NCBI GenBank assembly: GCA_963932145.1
Contig: OZ010577.1
Span: 15,849,889-15,913,888, forward strand
Direction of reading: 5' to 3'
Source of the DNA: Acanthosepion lycidas
Taxonomy: Eukaryota; Mollusca; Cephalopoda; Sepiida; Sepiidae
DNA: 64,000 nucleotides
Of this stretch, positions 1 to 12,980 are shown in pieces. The first letter of the stretch is position 1, and each line of letters opens with the position of its first letter. A program made the translations under genes and the position numbers. The notes below the pieces were generated by a model. It saw only the letters and a list, made by a program, of their open reading frames with translations, was not told where the DNA came from and searched no databases.

Positions 1-1345
1 CGCTGTATGTTTCTCTCGTGCCGTGCGTTCTATTTACCTTTACATTCTTTCATTTCACTTCATGAACAGGCAAGAGCCTCCTCTAAAACCGGCTTACAAT
101 TATTTTTCATTCGAACTCATACAGTGAGCGTAGCATGCAAAGGTTACGACTCACGTGACAGGGATTTCCTTGAAAAACTGTGTGGACGCAAAATGGGTGA
201 TCGCTGTATGTTTCTCTCCTGCCGGGCGTTCTATTTACCTTTACATTCTTTCATTTCACTTTATGAACAGGCAAGGGTCTCCACTAAAACCGGCTTACAA
301 TTATTTTTCATTCGAACTCATACAGTGAGCGTAGCATGCAAAGGATACTATTCATATAACAGGGATTTCCTTGAAAAACTGTGTGGACGCAAAGTGGGTG
401 AACGCTGTATGTTTCTCTCCTGCCGTGCGTTCTATTTACCTTTACATTCTTTCATTTCACTTTATGAACAAGCAAGAGTCTCCTCTAAAACCGGCTTACA
501 ATTATTTTTCATTCGAACTCATACAGTGAGCGTAGCATGCAAAGGTTACGACTCACGTAACAGGGATTTACTTGAAAAACTGTGTGGACGCAAAATGGGT
601 GATCGCTGTATGTTTCTCTCTTGCCGTGCGTTCTATTTACCTTTACATTCTTTCATTTCACTTTATGAACAGGCAAGAGCCTCCTCTAAAACCGGCTTAC
701 AATTATTTTTCATTCGAACTCATACAGTGAGCGTAGCATGCAAAGGTTACGACTCACGTAACAGGGATTTCCTTGAAAAACTGTGTGGACGCAAAATGGG
801 TGATCGCTGTATGTTTCTCTCCTGCCGTGCGTTCTATTTACCTTTACATTCTTTCATTTCACTTTATGAAAAGGCACGAGCCTCCTCTAAAGCCGGCTTA
901 CAATTATTTTTCATTCGAACTCATACAGTGAGCGTAGCATGCAAAGGTTACGACTCACGTAACAGGGATTTCCTTGAAAAACTGTGTGGACGCAAAATGG
1001 GTGATCGCTGTATGTTTCTCTCCTGCCGTGCGTTCTATTTACCTTTACATTCTTTCATTTCACTTTATGAACAGGCAAGAGCCTCCTTTAAAACCGGCTT
1101 ACAATTATTTTTCATTCGAACTCATACAGTGAGCGTAGCATGCAAAGGTTACGACTCACGTAACAGGGATTTCCTTGAAAAACTGTGTGGACGCAAAATG
1201 GGTGATCGCTGTATGTTTCTCTCCTGCCGGGCGTTCTATTTACCTTTACATTCTTTCATTTCACTTTATGAACAGGCAAGAGCCTCCTCTAAAACCGGCT
1301 TACAATTATTTTTCATTCGAACTCATACAGTGAGCGTAGCATGCA
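1..1345 (+). repeat. Long duplicated block, copy 1 (partner 5420-6764)
   Basis: I compared this block line by line with 5420-6764, an offset of 5419 bases (27 units minus the 8-bp deletion). I found one difference: G at 210 against T at 5629. Shared rare markers include CTCGTGCCG at the left edge, CACGTGAC near 152, GTGGGTGAACGC near 395, GACAAGCAAG-type changes near 466, AAGGCACGAG near 870 and the GGGCG variant near 1225. Similarity stops at about 1346, where this copy continues with AGATAATATTC. The left end lies outside the window. Confidence 0.93.
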
Positions 1346-2393
1346 AAAGATAATATTCATATAACAGGGATTTCCTTGAAAAACTGTGTGGACGCAAAAT
1401 GGGTGATCGCTGTATGTTTTTCTCCTGCCGTGCGTTCTATTTACCTTTACATTCTTTCATTTAACTTTATGAACAGGCAAGAGGCTCCTCTAAAAGCTGC
1501 TTACAATTATTTTTCATTCGAACTCATACAGTGAGCGTAGCATGCAACGGTTACGACTCACGTAACAGGGATTTCCTTGAAAAACTGTGTGGACGCAAAA
1601 TGGGTGATTGCTGTATGTTTCTCTCCTGCCGTGCGTTCTATTTACCTTTACATTCTTTCATTTAACTTTATGAACAGGCAAGAGCCTCCTCTAAAACCGG
1701 CTTACAATTATTTTTCATTCGAACTCATACAGTGAGCGTAGCATGCAAAGGTTACGACTCACGTAACAGGGATTTCCTTGAAAAACTGTGTGGACGCAAA
1801 ATGGGTGATCGCTGTATGTTTCTCTCCTGCCGTGCGTTCTATTTACCTTTACATTCATTCATTTCACTTTATGAACAACCAAGAGCCTCCTCTAAAACCG
1901 GCTTACAATTATTTTTCATTCGAACTCATACAGTGAGCGTAGCATGCAAAGGATAATATTCATATAACAGGGATTTCCTTGAAAAACTGTGTGGACGCAA
2001 AATGGGTGATCGCTGTATGTTTCTCTCCTGCCGTGCGTTCTATTTACCTTTACATTCTTTCATTTAACTTTATGAACAGGTAAGAGGCTCCTCTAAAAGC
2101 TGCTTACAATTATTTTTCATTCGAACTCATACAGTGAGCGTAGCATGCAACGGTTACGACTCACGTAACAGGGATTTCCTTGAAAAACTGTGTGGACGCA
2201 AAATGGGTGATTGCTGTATGTTTCTCTCCTGCCGTGCGTTCTATTTACCTTTACATTCTTTCATTTAACTTTATGAACAGGCAAGAGCCTCCTCTAAAAC
2301 CGGCTTACAATTATTTTTCATTCGAACTCATACAGTGAGCGTAGCATGCAAAGGTTACGACTCACGTAACAGGGATTTCCTTGAAAAACTGTG
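1345..2393 (+). repeat. Three-unit tandem duplication (603-bp offset)
   Basis: Positions 1345-1790 match 1948-2393 at an offset of 603 bases. Shared markers are GATAATATTCAT, TTTAACTTTATG, GAGGCTCC with AGCTGC, CAACGGTTACG and GTGATTGCTG. Small differences remain, such as GGCAAGAGG against GGTAAGAGG and a T-for-C change in the ATGTTT segment. The same marker series returns at 7772-8211 (offset 5821), and partly at 10.7-10.9 kb and 12.1-12.3 kb. Confidence 0.85.
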
Positions 2394-3423
2394 TGGACGC
2401 AAAGTGGGTGATCGCTGTATGTTTCTCTCCTGCCGTGCGTTCTATTTACCTTTACATTCTTTCATTTCACTTTATGAACAGGCAAGAGCCACCTCTAAAA
2501 ACGGCTTATAATTATTTTTCATTCGAACTCATACAGTGAGCGTAGCATGCAAAGGTTACGACTCACGTAACAGGGATTTCCTTGAAAAACTGTGTGGGCG
2601 CAAAATGGGTGATCGCTGTATGTTTCTCTCCTGCCGTGCGTTCTATTTACCTTCACATTCTTTCATTTCACTTTATGAACAGGCAAGGGTCTCCACTAAA
2701 ACAGGCTTACAATTATTTTTCATTCGAACTCATACAGTGAGCGTAGCATGCAAAGGTTACGACTCACGTAACAGGGATTTTCTTGAAAAACTTTGTGGAC
2801 GCAAAATGGGTGATCGCAGTATGTTTCTCTCCTGCCGTGCGTTCTATTTACCTTTACATTCTTTCATTTCACTTTATGAACAGGCAAGGGTCTCCACTAA
2901 AACCGGCTTACAATTATTTTTCATTCGAACTCATACAGTGAGCGTAGCATGCAAAGGTTACGACTCACGTAACAAGGATTTCCTTGAAAAACTGTGTGGA
3001 CGCAAAATGTGTGATTGCTGTATGTTTCTCTCCTGCCGTGCGTTCTATTTACCTTTACATTCTTTCATTTAACTTTATGAAAAGGCAAGAGCCTCCTCTA
3101 AAAGCTGCTTACAATTATTTTTCATTCGAACTCATACAGTGAGCGTAGCATGGAAAGGTTACGACTCACGTAACAGGGATTTCCTTGAAAAAATATGTGG
3201 AGGCAAAATGGGTGATCGCTGTATGTTTTTCTCCTGCCGTGCGTTCTATTTACCTTTACATTCTTTCATTTCACTTTATGAACAGGCAAGAGCCTCCTCT
3301 AAAACCGGCTTACAATTATTTTTCATTCGAACTCATACAGTGAGCGTAGCATGCAAAGGTTACGACTCACGTAACAGGGATTTCCTTGAAAAACTGTGAG
3401 GACGCAAAATGGGTGATCGCTGT

Positions 3424-3616
3424 ATGTTTCTCTCCTGCCGTGCGTTCTATTTACCTTTACATTTCACTTTATGAACAGGCAAGAGCCTCCTTTAAAACCA
3501 GCGTACAATTATTTTTCATTCGAACTCATACACTGAGCGTAGCATGCAAAGGATACTATTCATATAACAGGGATTTCCTTGAAAAACTGTGTGGACGCAA
3601 AGTGGGTCATCGCTGT
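3424..3616 (+). repeat. 193-bp monomer with 8-bp deletion
   Basis: The unit reads TTTACATTTCACTTTATG where others read TTTACATT, CTTTC, ATTTCAC. The missing 8 bases lie between two CATT direct repeats 8 bp apart, which fits slippage or microhomology deletion. This is the only indel larger than one base in the window. It changes the phase of all downstream units by -8 and shifts the open frame. Confidence 0.92.
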
Positions 3617-5419
3617 ATGTTTCTCTCCTGCCGTGCGTTCTATTTACCTTTACATTCTTTCATTTCACTTTATGAACAGGCAAGAGGCTCCTTTAAAACC
3701 GGCGTACAATTACTTTTCATTCGAACTCATACAGTGAGCGTAGCATGCAAAGGTTACGACTCACGTAACAGGGATTTACTTGAAAAACTGTGTGGACGCA
3801 AAGTGGGTGATCGCTGTATGTTTCTCTCCTGCCGTGCGTTCTATTTACCTTTACATTCTTTCATTTCACTTTATGAACAGGCAAGAGCCTCCTTTAAAAC
3901 CGGCGTACAATTATTTTTCATTCGAACTCATACAGTGAGCGTAGCATGCAAAGGGTACGACTCACGTAACAGGGATTTACTTGAAAAACTGTGTGGACGC
4001 AAAGTGGGTGATCGCTGTATGTTTCTCTCGTGCCGTGCGTTCTATTTACCTTTACATTCTTTCATTTCACTTTATGAACAGGCAAGAGCCTCCTCTAAAA
4101 CCGGCTTACAATTATTTTTCATTCGAACTCATACAGTGAGCGTAGCATGCAAAGGTTACGACTCACGTAACAGGGATTTCCTTCAAAAACTGTGTGGACG
4201 CAAAATGGGTGATCGCTGTATGTTTCTCTCCTGCCGTGCGTTCTATTTAACTTTACATTCTTTCATTTCACTTTATGAAAAGGCTAGAGCCTCCTCTAAA
4301 GACGGCTTACAATTATTTTTCATTCGAACTCATACAGTGAGCGTACCATGCAAAGGTTACGACTCACGTAACAGGGATTTCCTTGAAAAACTGTGTGGAC
4401 GCAAAATGGGTGATCGCTGTATGTTTCTCTCCTGCCGTGCGTTCTATTTACCTTTACATTCTTTCATTTCACTTTATGAACAGGCAAGAGCCTCCTTTAA
4501 AACCGGCTTACAATTATTTTTTATTCGAACTCATACAGTGAGCGTAGCATGCAAAGGTTACGACTCACGTAACAGGGATTTCCTTGAAAAACTGTGTGGA
4601 CGCAAAATGGGTGATCGCTGTATGTTTCTCTCCTGCCGTGCGTTCTATTTACCTTTACATTCTTTCATTTCACTTTATGAACAGGCAAGTGTCTCCAGTA
4701 AAACCGGCTTACAATTATTTTTCATTCGAACTCATACAGTGAGCGTAGCATGCAAAGGATACTATTCATATAACAGGGATTTCCTTGAAAAACTGTGTGG
4801 ACGCAAAGTGGGTGATCGCTGTATGTTTCTCTCCTGCCGTGCGTTCTATTTACCTTTACATTCTTTCATTTCACTTTATGAACAGGCAAGAGCCTCCTTT
4901 AAAACCGGCGTACAATTATTTTTCATTCGAACTCATACAGTGAGCGTAGCATGCAAAGGTTACGACTCACGTAACAGGGATTTACTTGAAAAACTGTGTG
5001 GACGCAAAATGGGTGATCGCTGTATGTTTCTCTCCTGCCGTGCGTTCTATTTACCTTTACATTCTTTCATTTCACTTTATGAACAGGCAAGGGTCTCCAC
5101 TAAAACCGGCTTACAATTATTTTTCATTCGAACTCATACAGTGAGCGTAGCATGCAAAGGATACTATTCATATAACAGGGATTTCCTTGAAAAACTGTGT
5201 GGACGCAAAGTGGGTGAACGCTGTATGTTTCTCTCCTGCCGTGCGTTCTATTTACCTTTACATTCTTTCATTTCACTTTATGAACAAGCAAGAGTCTCCT
5301 CTAAAACCGGCTTACAATTATTTTTCATTCGAACTCATACAGTGAGCGTAGCATGCAAAGGTTACGACTCACGTAACAGGGATTTCCTTGAAAAACTGTG
5401 TGGACGCAAAGTGGGTGAT

Positions 5420-6764
5420 CGCTGTATGTTTCTCTCGTGCCGTGCGTTCTATTTACCTTTACATTCTTTCATTTCACTTCATGAACAGGCAAGAGCCTCC
5501 TCTAAAACCGGCTTACAATTATTTTTCATTCGAACTCATACAGTGAGCGTAGCATGCAAAGGTTACGACTCACGTGACAGGGATTTCCTTGAAAAACTGT
5601 GTGGACGCAAAATGGGTGATCGCTGTATTTTTCTCTCCTGCCGGGCGTTCTATTTACCTTTACATTCTTTCATTTCACTTTATGAACAGGCAAGGGTCTC
5701 CACTAAAACCGGCTTACAATTATTTTTCATTCGAACTCATACAGTGAGCGTAGCATGCAAAGGATACTATTCATATAACAGGGATTTCCTTGAAAAACTG
5801 TGTGGACGCAAAGTGGGTGAACGCTGTATGTTTCTCTCCTGCCGTGCGTTCTATTTACCTTTACATTCTTTCATTTCACTTTATGAACAAGCAAGAGTCT
5901 CCTCTAAAACCGGCTTACAATTATTTTTCATTCGAACTCATACAGTGAGCGTAGCATGCAAAGGTTACGACTCACGTAACAGGGATTTACTTGAAAAACT
6001 GTGTGGACGCAAAATGGGTGATCGCTGTATGTTTCTCTCTTGCCGTGCGTTCTATTTACCTTTACATTCTTTCATTTCACTTTATGAACAGGCAAGAGCC
6101 TCCTCTAAAACCGGCTTACAATTATTTTTCATTCGAACTCATACAGTGAGCGTAGCATGCAAAGGTTACGACTCACGTAACAGGGATTTCCTTGAAAAAC
6201 TGTGTGGACGCAAAATGGGTGATCGCTGTATGTTTCTCTCCTGCCGTGCGTTCTATTTACCTTTACATTCTTTCATTTCACTTTATGAAAAGGCACGAGC
6301 CTCCTCTAAAGCCGGCTTACAATTATTTTTCATTCGAACTCATACAGTGAGCGTAGCATGCAAAGGTTACGACTCACGTAACAGGGATTTCCTTGAAAAA
6401 CTGTGTGGACGCAAAATGGGTGATCGCTGTATGTTTCTCTCCTGCCGTGCGTTCTATTTACCTTTACATTCTTTCATTTCACTTTATGAACAGGCAAGAG
6501 CCTCCTTTAAAACCGGCTTACAATTATTTTTCATTCGAACTCATACAGTGAGCGTAGCATGCAAAGGTTACGACTCACGTAACAGGGATTTCCTTGAAAA
6601 ACTGTGTGGACGCAAAATGGGTGATCGCTGTATGTTTCTCTCCTGCCGGGCGTTCTATTTACCTTTACATTCTTTCATTTCACTTTATGAACAGGCAAGA
6701 GCCTCCTCTAAAACCGGCTTACAATTATTTTTCATTCGAACTCATACAGTGAGCGTAGCATGCA
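5420..6764 (+). repeat. Long duplicated block, copy 2 (partner 1-1345)
   Basis: This is the second copy of the 1345-bp block, about 99.9% identical to the first. At the right edge it continues into an ordinary type A unit rather than the TAATATTC variant seen after copy 1. Neighbouring unrelated units in the array differ by several percent, so the near identity marks a recent copy event rather than general homogeneity. Confidence 0.93.
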
Positions 6765-7903
6765 AAGGTTACGACTCACGTAACAGGGATTTCCTTGAAA
6801 AACTGTGTGGACGCAAAATGGGTGATCGCTGTATGTTTCTCTCCTGCCGTGCGTTCTATTTACCTTTACATTCTTTCATTTAACTTTATGAACAGGCAAG
6901 AGCCTCCTCTAAAACCGGCTTACAATTATTTTTCATTCGAACTCATACAGTGAGCGTAGCATGCAAAGGTTACGACTCACGTAACAGGGATTTCCTTGAA
7001 AAACTGTGTGGACGCAAAATGGGTGATCGCAGTATGTTTCTCTCCTGCCGTGCGTTCTATTTACCTTTACATTCTTTCATTTCAATTTATGAACAGGCAA
7101 GGGTCTCCACTAAAACCGGCTTACAATTATTTTTCATTCGAACTCATACAGTGAGCGTAGCATGCAAAGGTTACGACTCACGTAACAGGGATTTACTTGA
7201 AAAACTGTGTGGACGCAAAATAGGTGATCGCTGTATGTTTCTCTCCTGCCGTGCGTTCTATTTACCTTTACATTCTTTCATTTCACTTTATGAACAGACA
7301 AGAGCCTCCTCTAAAACCGGCTTACAATTATTTTTCATTCGAACTCATACAGTGAGCGTAGCATGCAAAGGTTACGACTCACGTAACAGGGATTTCCTTG
7401 AAAAACTGTGTGGTCGCAAAATGGGTGATCGCTGTATGTTTCTCTCCTGCCGTGCGTTCTATTTACCTTTACATTCTTTCATTTCACTTTATGAACAGGC
7501 AAGGGTCTCCACTAAAACCGGCTTACAATTATTTTTCATTCGAACTCATACAGTGAGCGTAGCATGCAAAGGTTACGACTCACGTAACAGGGATTTACTT
7601 GAAAAACTGTGTGGACGCAAAGTGGGTGATCGCTGTATGTTTCTCTCCTGCCGTGCATTCTATTTACCTTTACATTCTTTCATTTCACTTTATGAACAGG
7701 CAAGAGGCTCCTCTAAAAGCTGCTTACAATTATTTTTCATTCGAACTCATACAGTGAGCGTAGCATGCAAAGGATAATATTCATATAACAGGGATTTCCT
7801 TGAAAAACTGTGTGGACGCAAAATGGGTGATCGCTGTATGTTTCTCTCCTGCCGTGCGTTCTATTTACCTTTACATTCTTTCATTTAACTTTATGAACAG
7901 GCA

Positions 7904-8520
7904 AGAGCCTCCTCTTAAAGCTGCTTACAATTATTTTTCATTCGAACTCATACAGTGAGCGTAGCATGCAACGGTTACGACTCACGTAACAGGGATTTCC
8001 TTGAAAAACTGTGTGGACGCAAAATGGGTGATTGCTGTATGTTTCTCTCCTGCCGTGCGTTCTATTTACCTTTACATTCTTTCATTTAACTTTATGAACA
8101 GGCAAGAGCCTCCTCTAAAACCGGCTTACAATTATTTTTCATTCGAACTCATACAGTGAGCGTAGCATGCAAAGGTTACGACTCACGTAACAGGGATTTC
8201 CTTGAAAAACTTTGTGGACGCAAAACGGGTGATCGCTGTATGTTTCTCTCCTGCCGTACGTTCTATTTACCTTTACATTCATTCATTTCACTTTATGAAC
8301 AACCAAGAGCCTCCTCTAAAACCGGCTTACAATTATTTTTCATTCGAACTCATACAGTGAGCGTAGCATGCAAAGGTTACGACTCACGTAACAGGGATTT
8401 CCTTGAAAAACTGTGTGGACGCAAAATGGGTGATCGCTGTATGTTTCTCTCCTGCCGTGCGTTCTATTTACCTTTACATTCTTTCATTTCACTTTATGAA
8501 AAGGCAAGAGCATCCTCTAA
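7904..8520 (+). repeat. Duplicated block with CAACGG/GATTGC markers, partner 12126-12742
   Basis: This matches 12126-12742 at an offset of 4222 bases (21 units plus one inserted base). Shared markers are CAACGGTTACG, GTGATTGCTG, GAACAACCAAGAG and AAGGCAAGAGCATCC. About ten scattered differences are visible, including ACGTTC against GCGTTC and TATGTTTC against TATGCTTC, so this copy is older than the block at 1-1345. Confidence 0.8.
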
Positions 8521-9269
8521 AACCGGCTTACAATTATTTTTCATTCGACCTCATACAGTGAGCCTAGCATGCAAAGGTTACGACTCACGTAACAGGGATT
8601 TCCTTGAAAAACTGTGTGGACGCAAAATGGGTGATCGCTGTATGTTTCTCTCCTGCCGTGCGTTCTATTTACCTTTACATTCTTTCATTTCACTTTATGA
8701 ACAGGCAAGAGCCTCCACTAAAACCGGCTTACAATTATTTTTCATTCGAACTCATACAGTGAGCGTAGCATGCAAAGGTTACGACTCACGTAACAGGGAT
8801 TTACTTGAAAAACTGTGTGGACGCAAAGTGGGTGATCGCTGTATGTTTCTCTCCTGCCGTTCGTTCTATTTACCTTTACATTCTTTCATTTCACTTTATG
8901 AACAGGCAAGAGCCTCCTCTAAAACCGTCTTACAATTATTTTTCATTCGAACTCATACACTGAGCGTAGCATGCAAAGGATACTATTCTTATAACAGGGA
9001 TTTCCTTGAAAAACTGTGTGTACGCAAAGTGGGTGATCGCTGAATGTTTCTCTCCTGCCGTGCGTTCTATTTACCTTTACATTCTTTCATTTAACTTTAT
9101 GAACAGGCAAGAGCCTCCTCTAAAACCGGCTTGCAATTATTTTTCATTTGAACTCATACAGTGAGCGTAGCATGCAAAGGTTACGACTCACGTAACAGGG
9201 ATTTCCTTGAAAAACTGTGTGGACGCAAAATGGGTGATCGCTGTATGTTTCTCTCCTGCCGTGCGTTCT

Positions 9270-10695
9270 ATTTACCTTTACATTCTTTCATTTAACTTTA
9301 TGAACAGGCAAGAGCCTCCTCTGAAACCGGCTTACAATTATTTTTCATTCGAACTCATACAGTGAGCGTAGCATGCAAAGGTTACGACTCACGTAACAGG
9401 GATTTCCTTGAAAAACTGTGTGGACGCAAAATGGGTGATCGCTGTATGCTTCTCTCCTGCCGTGCGTTCTATTTACCTTTACATTCTTTCATTTCACTTT
9501 ATGAACAGGCAAGAGCCTCCTCTAAAACCGGCTTGCAATTATTTTTCATTCGAACTCATACACTGAGCGTAGCATGCAAAGGATACTATTCATATAACAG
9601 GGATTTCCTTGAAAAACTCTGTGGACGCAAAGTGGGTGATCGCTGTATGTTTCTCTCCTGACGTGCGTTCTATTCACCTTTACATTCTTTCATTTAACTT
9701 TATGAACAGGCAAGAGCCTCCACTAAAACCGGCTTACAATTATTTTTCATTCGAACTCATACAGTGAGCGTAGCATGCAAAGGTAACGACTCACGTAACA
9801 GGGATTTCCTTGAAAAACTGTGTGGACGCAAAGTGGGTGATCGCTGTATGTTTCTCTCCTGCCGTGCGTTCTATTTACCTTTACATTCTTTCATTTCACT
9901 TTATGAACAGGCAAGAGCCTCCTTTAAAACCGGCGTACAATTATTTTTCATTCGAACTCATACAGTGAGCGTAGCATGCAAAGGTTACGACTCACGTAAC
10001 AGGGATTTACTTGAAAAACTGTGTGGACGCAAAATGGGTGATCGCTGTATGTTTCTCTCCTGCCGTGCGTTCTATTTACCTTTACATTCTTTCATTTCAC
10101 TTTATGAACAAGCAAGAGTCTCCTCTAAAACCGGCTTACAATTATTTTTCATTCGAACTCATACAGTGAGCGTAGCATGCAAAGGTTACGACTCACGTAA
10201 CAGGGATTTCCTTGAAAAACTGTGTGGACGCAAAATGGGTGATCGCTGTATGTTTCTCTCTTGCCGTGCGTTCTATTTACCTTTACATTCTTTCATTTAA
10301 CTTTATGAACAGGCAAGAGCCTCCTCTGAAACCGGCTTACAATTATTTTTCATTCGACCTCATACAGTGAGCGTAGCATGCAAAGGTTACGACTCACGTA
10401 ACAGGGATTTCCTTGAAAAACTGTGTGGACGCAAAATGGGTGATCGCTGTATGCTTCTCTCCTGCCGTGCGTTCTATTTACCTTTACATTCTTTCATTTC
10501 ACTTTATGAACAGGCAAGAGCCTCCTCTAAAACCGGCTTGCAATTATTTTTCATTCGAACTCATACACTGAGCGTAGCATGCAAAGGATACTATTCATAT
10601 AACAGGGATTTCCTTGAAAAACTGTGTGGACGCAAAGTGGGTGATCGCTGTATGTTTCTCTCCTGACGTGCGTTCTATTTACCTTTACATTCTTT
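9270..10695 (+). repeat. Five-unit duplication (1005-bp offset)
   Basis: Positions 9270-9690 match 10275-10695 at 1005 bases. Shared markers in order: CTCTGAAACCGG, ATGCTTCTC, GGCTTGCAATT, CACTGAGCG, a type B window, and CTCCTGACGTG, which carries an in-frame stop. I saw three differences: GAACTC against GACCTC, ACTCTG against ACTGTG, and ATTCACC against ATTTACC. Confidence 0.85.
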
Positions 10696-11455
10696 CATTT
10701 AACTTTATGAACAGGCAAGAGGCTCCTCTAAAAGCTGCTTACAATTATTTTTCATTCGAACTCATACAGTGAGCGTAGCATGCAACGGTTACGACTCACG
10801 TAACAGGGATTTCCTTGAAAAACTGTGTGGACGCAAAATGGGTGATTGCTGTATGTTTCTCTCCTGCCGTGCGTTCTATTTACCTTTACATTCTTTCATT
10901 TAACTTTATGAACAGGCAAGAGCCTCCTCTAAAACCGGCTTACAATTATTTTTCATTCGAACTCATACAGTGAGCGTAGCATGCAAATGTTACGACTCAC
11001 GTAACAGGGATTTCCTTGAAAAACTGTGTGGACGCAAAATGGGTGATCGCAGTATGTTTCTCTCCTGCCGTGCGTTCTATTTACCTTTACATTCTTTCAT
11101 TTCACTTTATGGACAGGCAAGAGGCTCCTCTAAAAGCTGCTTACAATTATTTTTCATTCGAACTCATACAGTGAGCGTAGCATGCAAAGGTTACGACTCA
11201 CGTAACAAGGATTTCCTTGAAAAACTGTGTGGACGCAAAATTTGTGATCGCTGTATGTTTCTCTCCTGCAGTGCGTTCTATTTACCTTTACATTCTTTCA
11301 TTTACCTTTATGAACAGGCAAGGGTCTCCTCTAAAACCGGCTTACAATTATTTTTCATTCGAACTCATACAGTGAGCGTAGCATGCAAAGGATACTATTA
11401 ATATAACAGGGATTTCCTTCAAAAACTGTGTGGACGCAAAGTGGGTGATCGCTGT

Positions 11456-11657
11456 ATGTTTCTCTCCTGCCGTGCGTTCTATTTACCTTTACATTCTTTC
11501 ATTTCACTTTATGAACAGGCAAGAGCCTCCTCTAAAACCGGCTTACAATTAACTTTTCATTCGAACTCATACAGTGAGCGTAGCATGCAAAGGTTACGAC
11601 TCACGTAACAGGGATTTACTTGAAAAAATGTGTGGACGCAAAGTGGGTGATCGCTGT
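11456..11657 (+). repeat. +1-insertion monomer (AAC-T form), module copy 1
   Basis: This 202-bp unit has TTACAATTAACTTTTCATTC where the consensus has ATTATTTTTCATTC, one extra base near 11551. The unit before it has TAATATAAC with CCTTCAAAAACTG, and the unit after it has ACTTGAAAAAATGTG. The same marker series surrounds the insertion elsewhere in the array. This copy keeps TTCGAAC after the insertion. Confidence 0.9.
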
Positions 11658-12980
11658 ATGTTTCTCTCCTGCCGTGCGTTCTATTTACCTTTACATTCTT
11701 TCATTTAACTTTATGAACAGGCAAGGGCCTCCTCTAAAACCGGCTTACAATTATTTTTCATTCGAACTCATACAGTGAGCGTGGCATGCAAAGGTTACGA
11801 CTCACGTAACAGGGATTTCCTTGAAAAAATGTGTGGACGCAAAATGGGTGATCGCTGTATGTTTCTCTCCTGCCGTGCGTTCTATTTACCTTTACATTCT
11901 TTCATTTCACTTTATGAACAGGCAAGAGCCTCCTTTAAAACCGGCTTACAATTATTTTTCATTCGAACTTATACAGTGAGCGTAGCATGCAAAGGATACT
12001 ATTCATATAACAGGGATTTCCTTGAAAAACTGTGTGGACGCGAAATGGGTAATCGCTGTATGTTTCTCTCCTGCCGTGCGTTCTATTTACCTTTACATTC
12101 TTTCATTTAACTTTATGAACAGGCAAGAGTCTCCTCTAAAAGCTGCTTACAATTATTTTTCATTCGAACTCATACAGTGAGCGTAGCATGCAACGGTTAC
12201 GACTCACGTAACAGGGATTTCCTTGAAAAACTGTGTGGACGCAAAATGGGTGATTGCTGTATGTTTCTCTCCTGCCGTGCGTTCTATTTACCTTTACATT
12301 CTTTCATTTAACTTTATGAACAGGCAAGACCCTCCTCTAAAACCGGCTTACAATTATTTTTCATTCGAACTCATACAGTGAGCGTAGCCTGCAAAGGTTA
12401 CGACTCACGTAACAGGGATTTCCTTGAAAAACTGTGTGGACGCAAAATGGGTGATCGCTGTATGCTTCTCTCCTGCCGTGCGTTCTATTTACTTTTACAT
12501 TCTTTCATTTCACTTTATGAACAACCAAGAGCCTCCTCTAAAACCGGCTTACAATTATTTTTCATTCGAACTCATACAGTGAGCGTAGCATGCAAAGGTT
12601 ACGACTCACGTAACAGGGATTTCCTTGAAAAACTGTGTGGACGCAAAATGGGTGATCGCTGTATGTTTCTCTCCTGCCGTGCGTTCTATTTACCTTTACA
12701 TTCTTTCATTTCATTTTATGAAAAGGCAAGAGCATCCTCTAAAAGCTGCTTACAATTATTTTTCATTCGAACTCATACAGTGAGCGTAGCATGCGAAGGT
12801 TACGACTCACGTAACAGGGATTTCCTTGAAAAAATATGTGGAGGCAAAATGGGTGATCGCTGTATGTTTTTCTCCTGCCGTGCGTTCTATTTACCTTTAC
12901 ATTCTTTCATTTCACTTTATGAACAGGCAAGAGCCTCCTTTAAAACCGGCTTACAATTATTTTTCATTCGAACTCATACA

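Noticed and set aside
152..159. CACGTGAC as a yeast CDEI-type or E-box element
   Set aside because: It arises only where AAC is changed to GAC, at 152, 5571, 48991, 50599 and 52207. The common unit has CACGTAAC, so it is a rare variant of the repeat.
3386..6883. A 1165-codon open frame and many shorter plus-strand frames as repeat-protein genes
   Set aside because: They consist only of the satellite unit read through, start at arbitrary TTG or GTG codons, end at recurrent point changes (TTTCAC to TTTAAC, TACTAT to TAATAT, TGCCG to TGACG) and are shifted by single-base indels. I saw no promoter, codon bias or separate termini.
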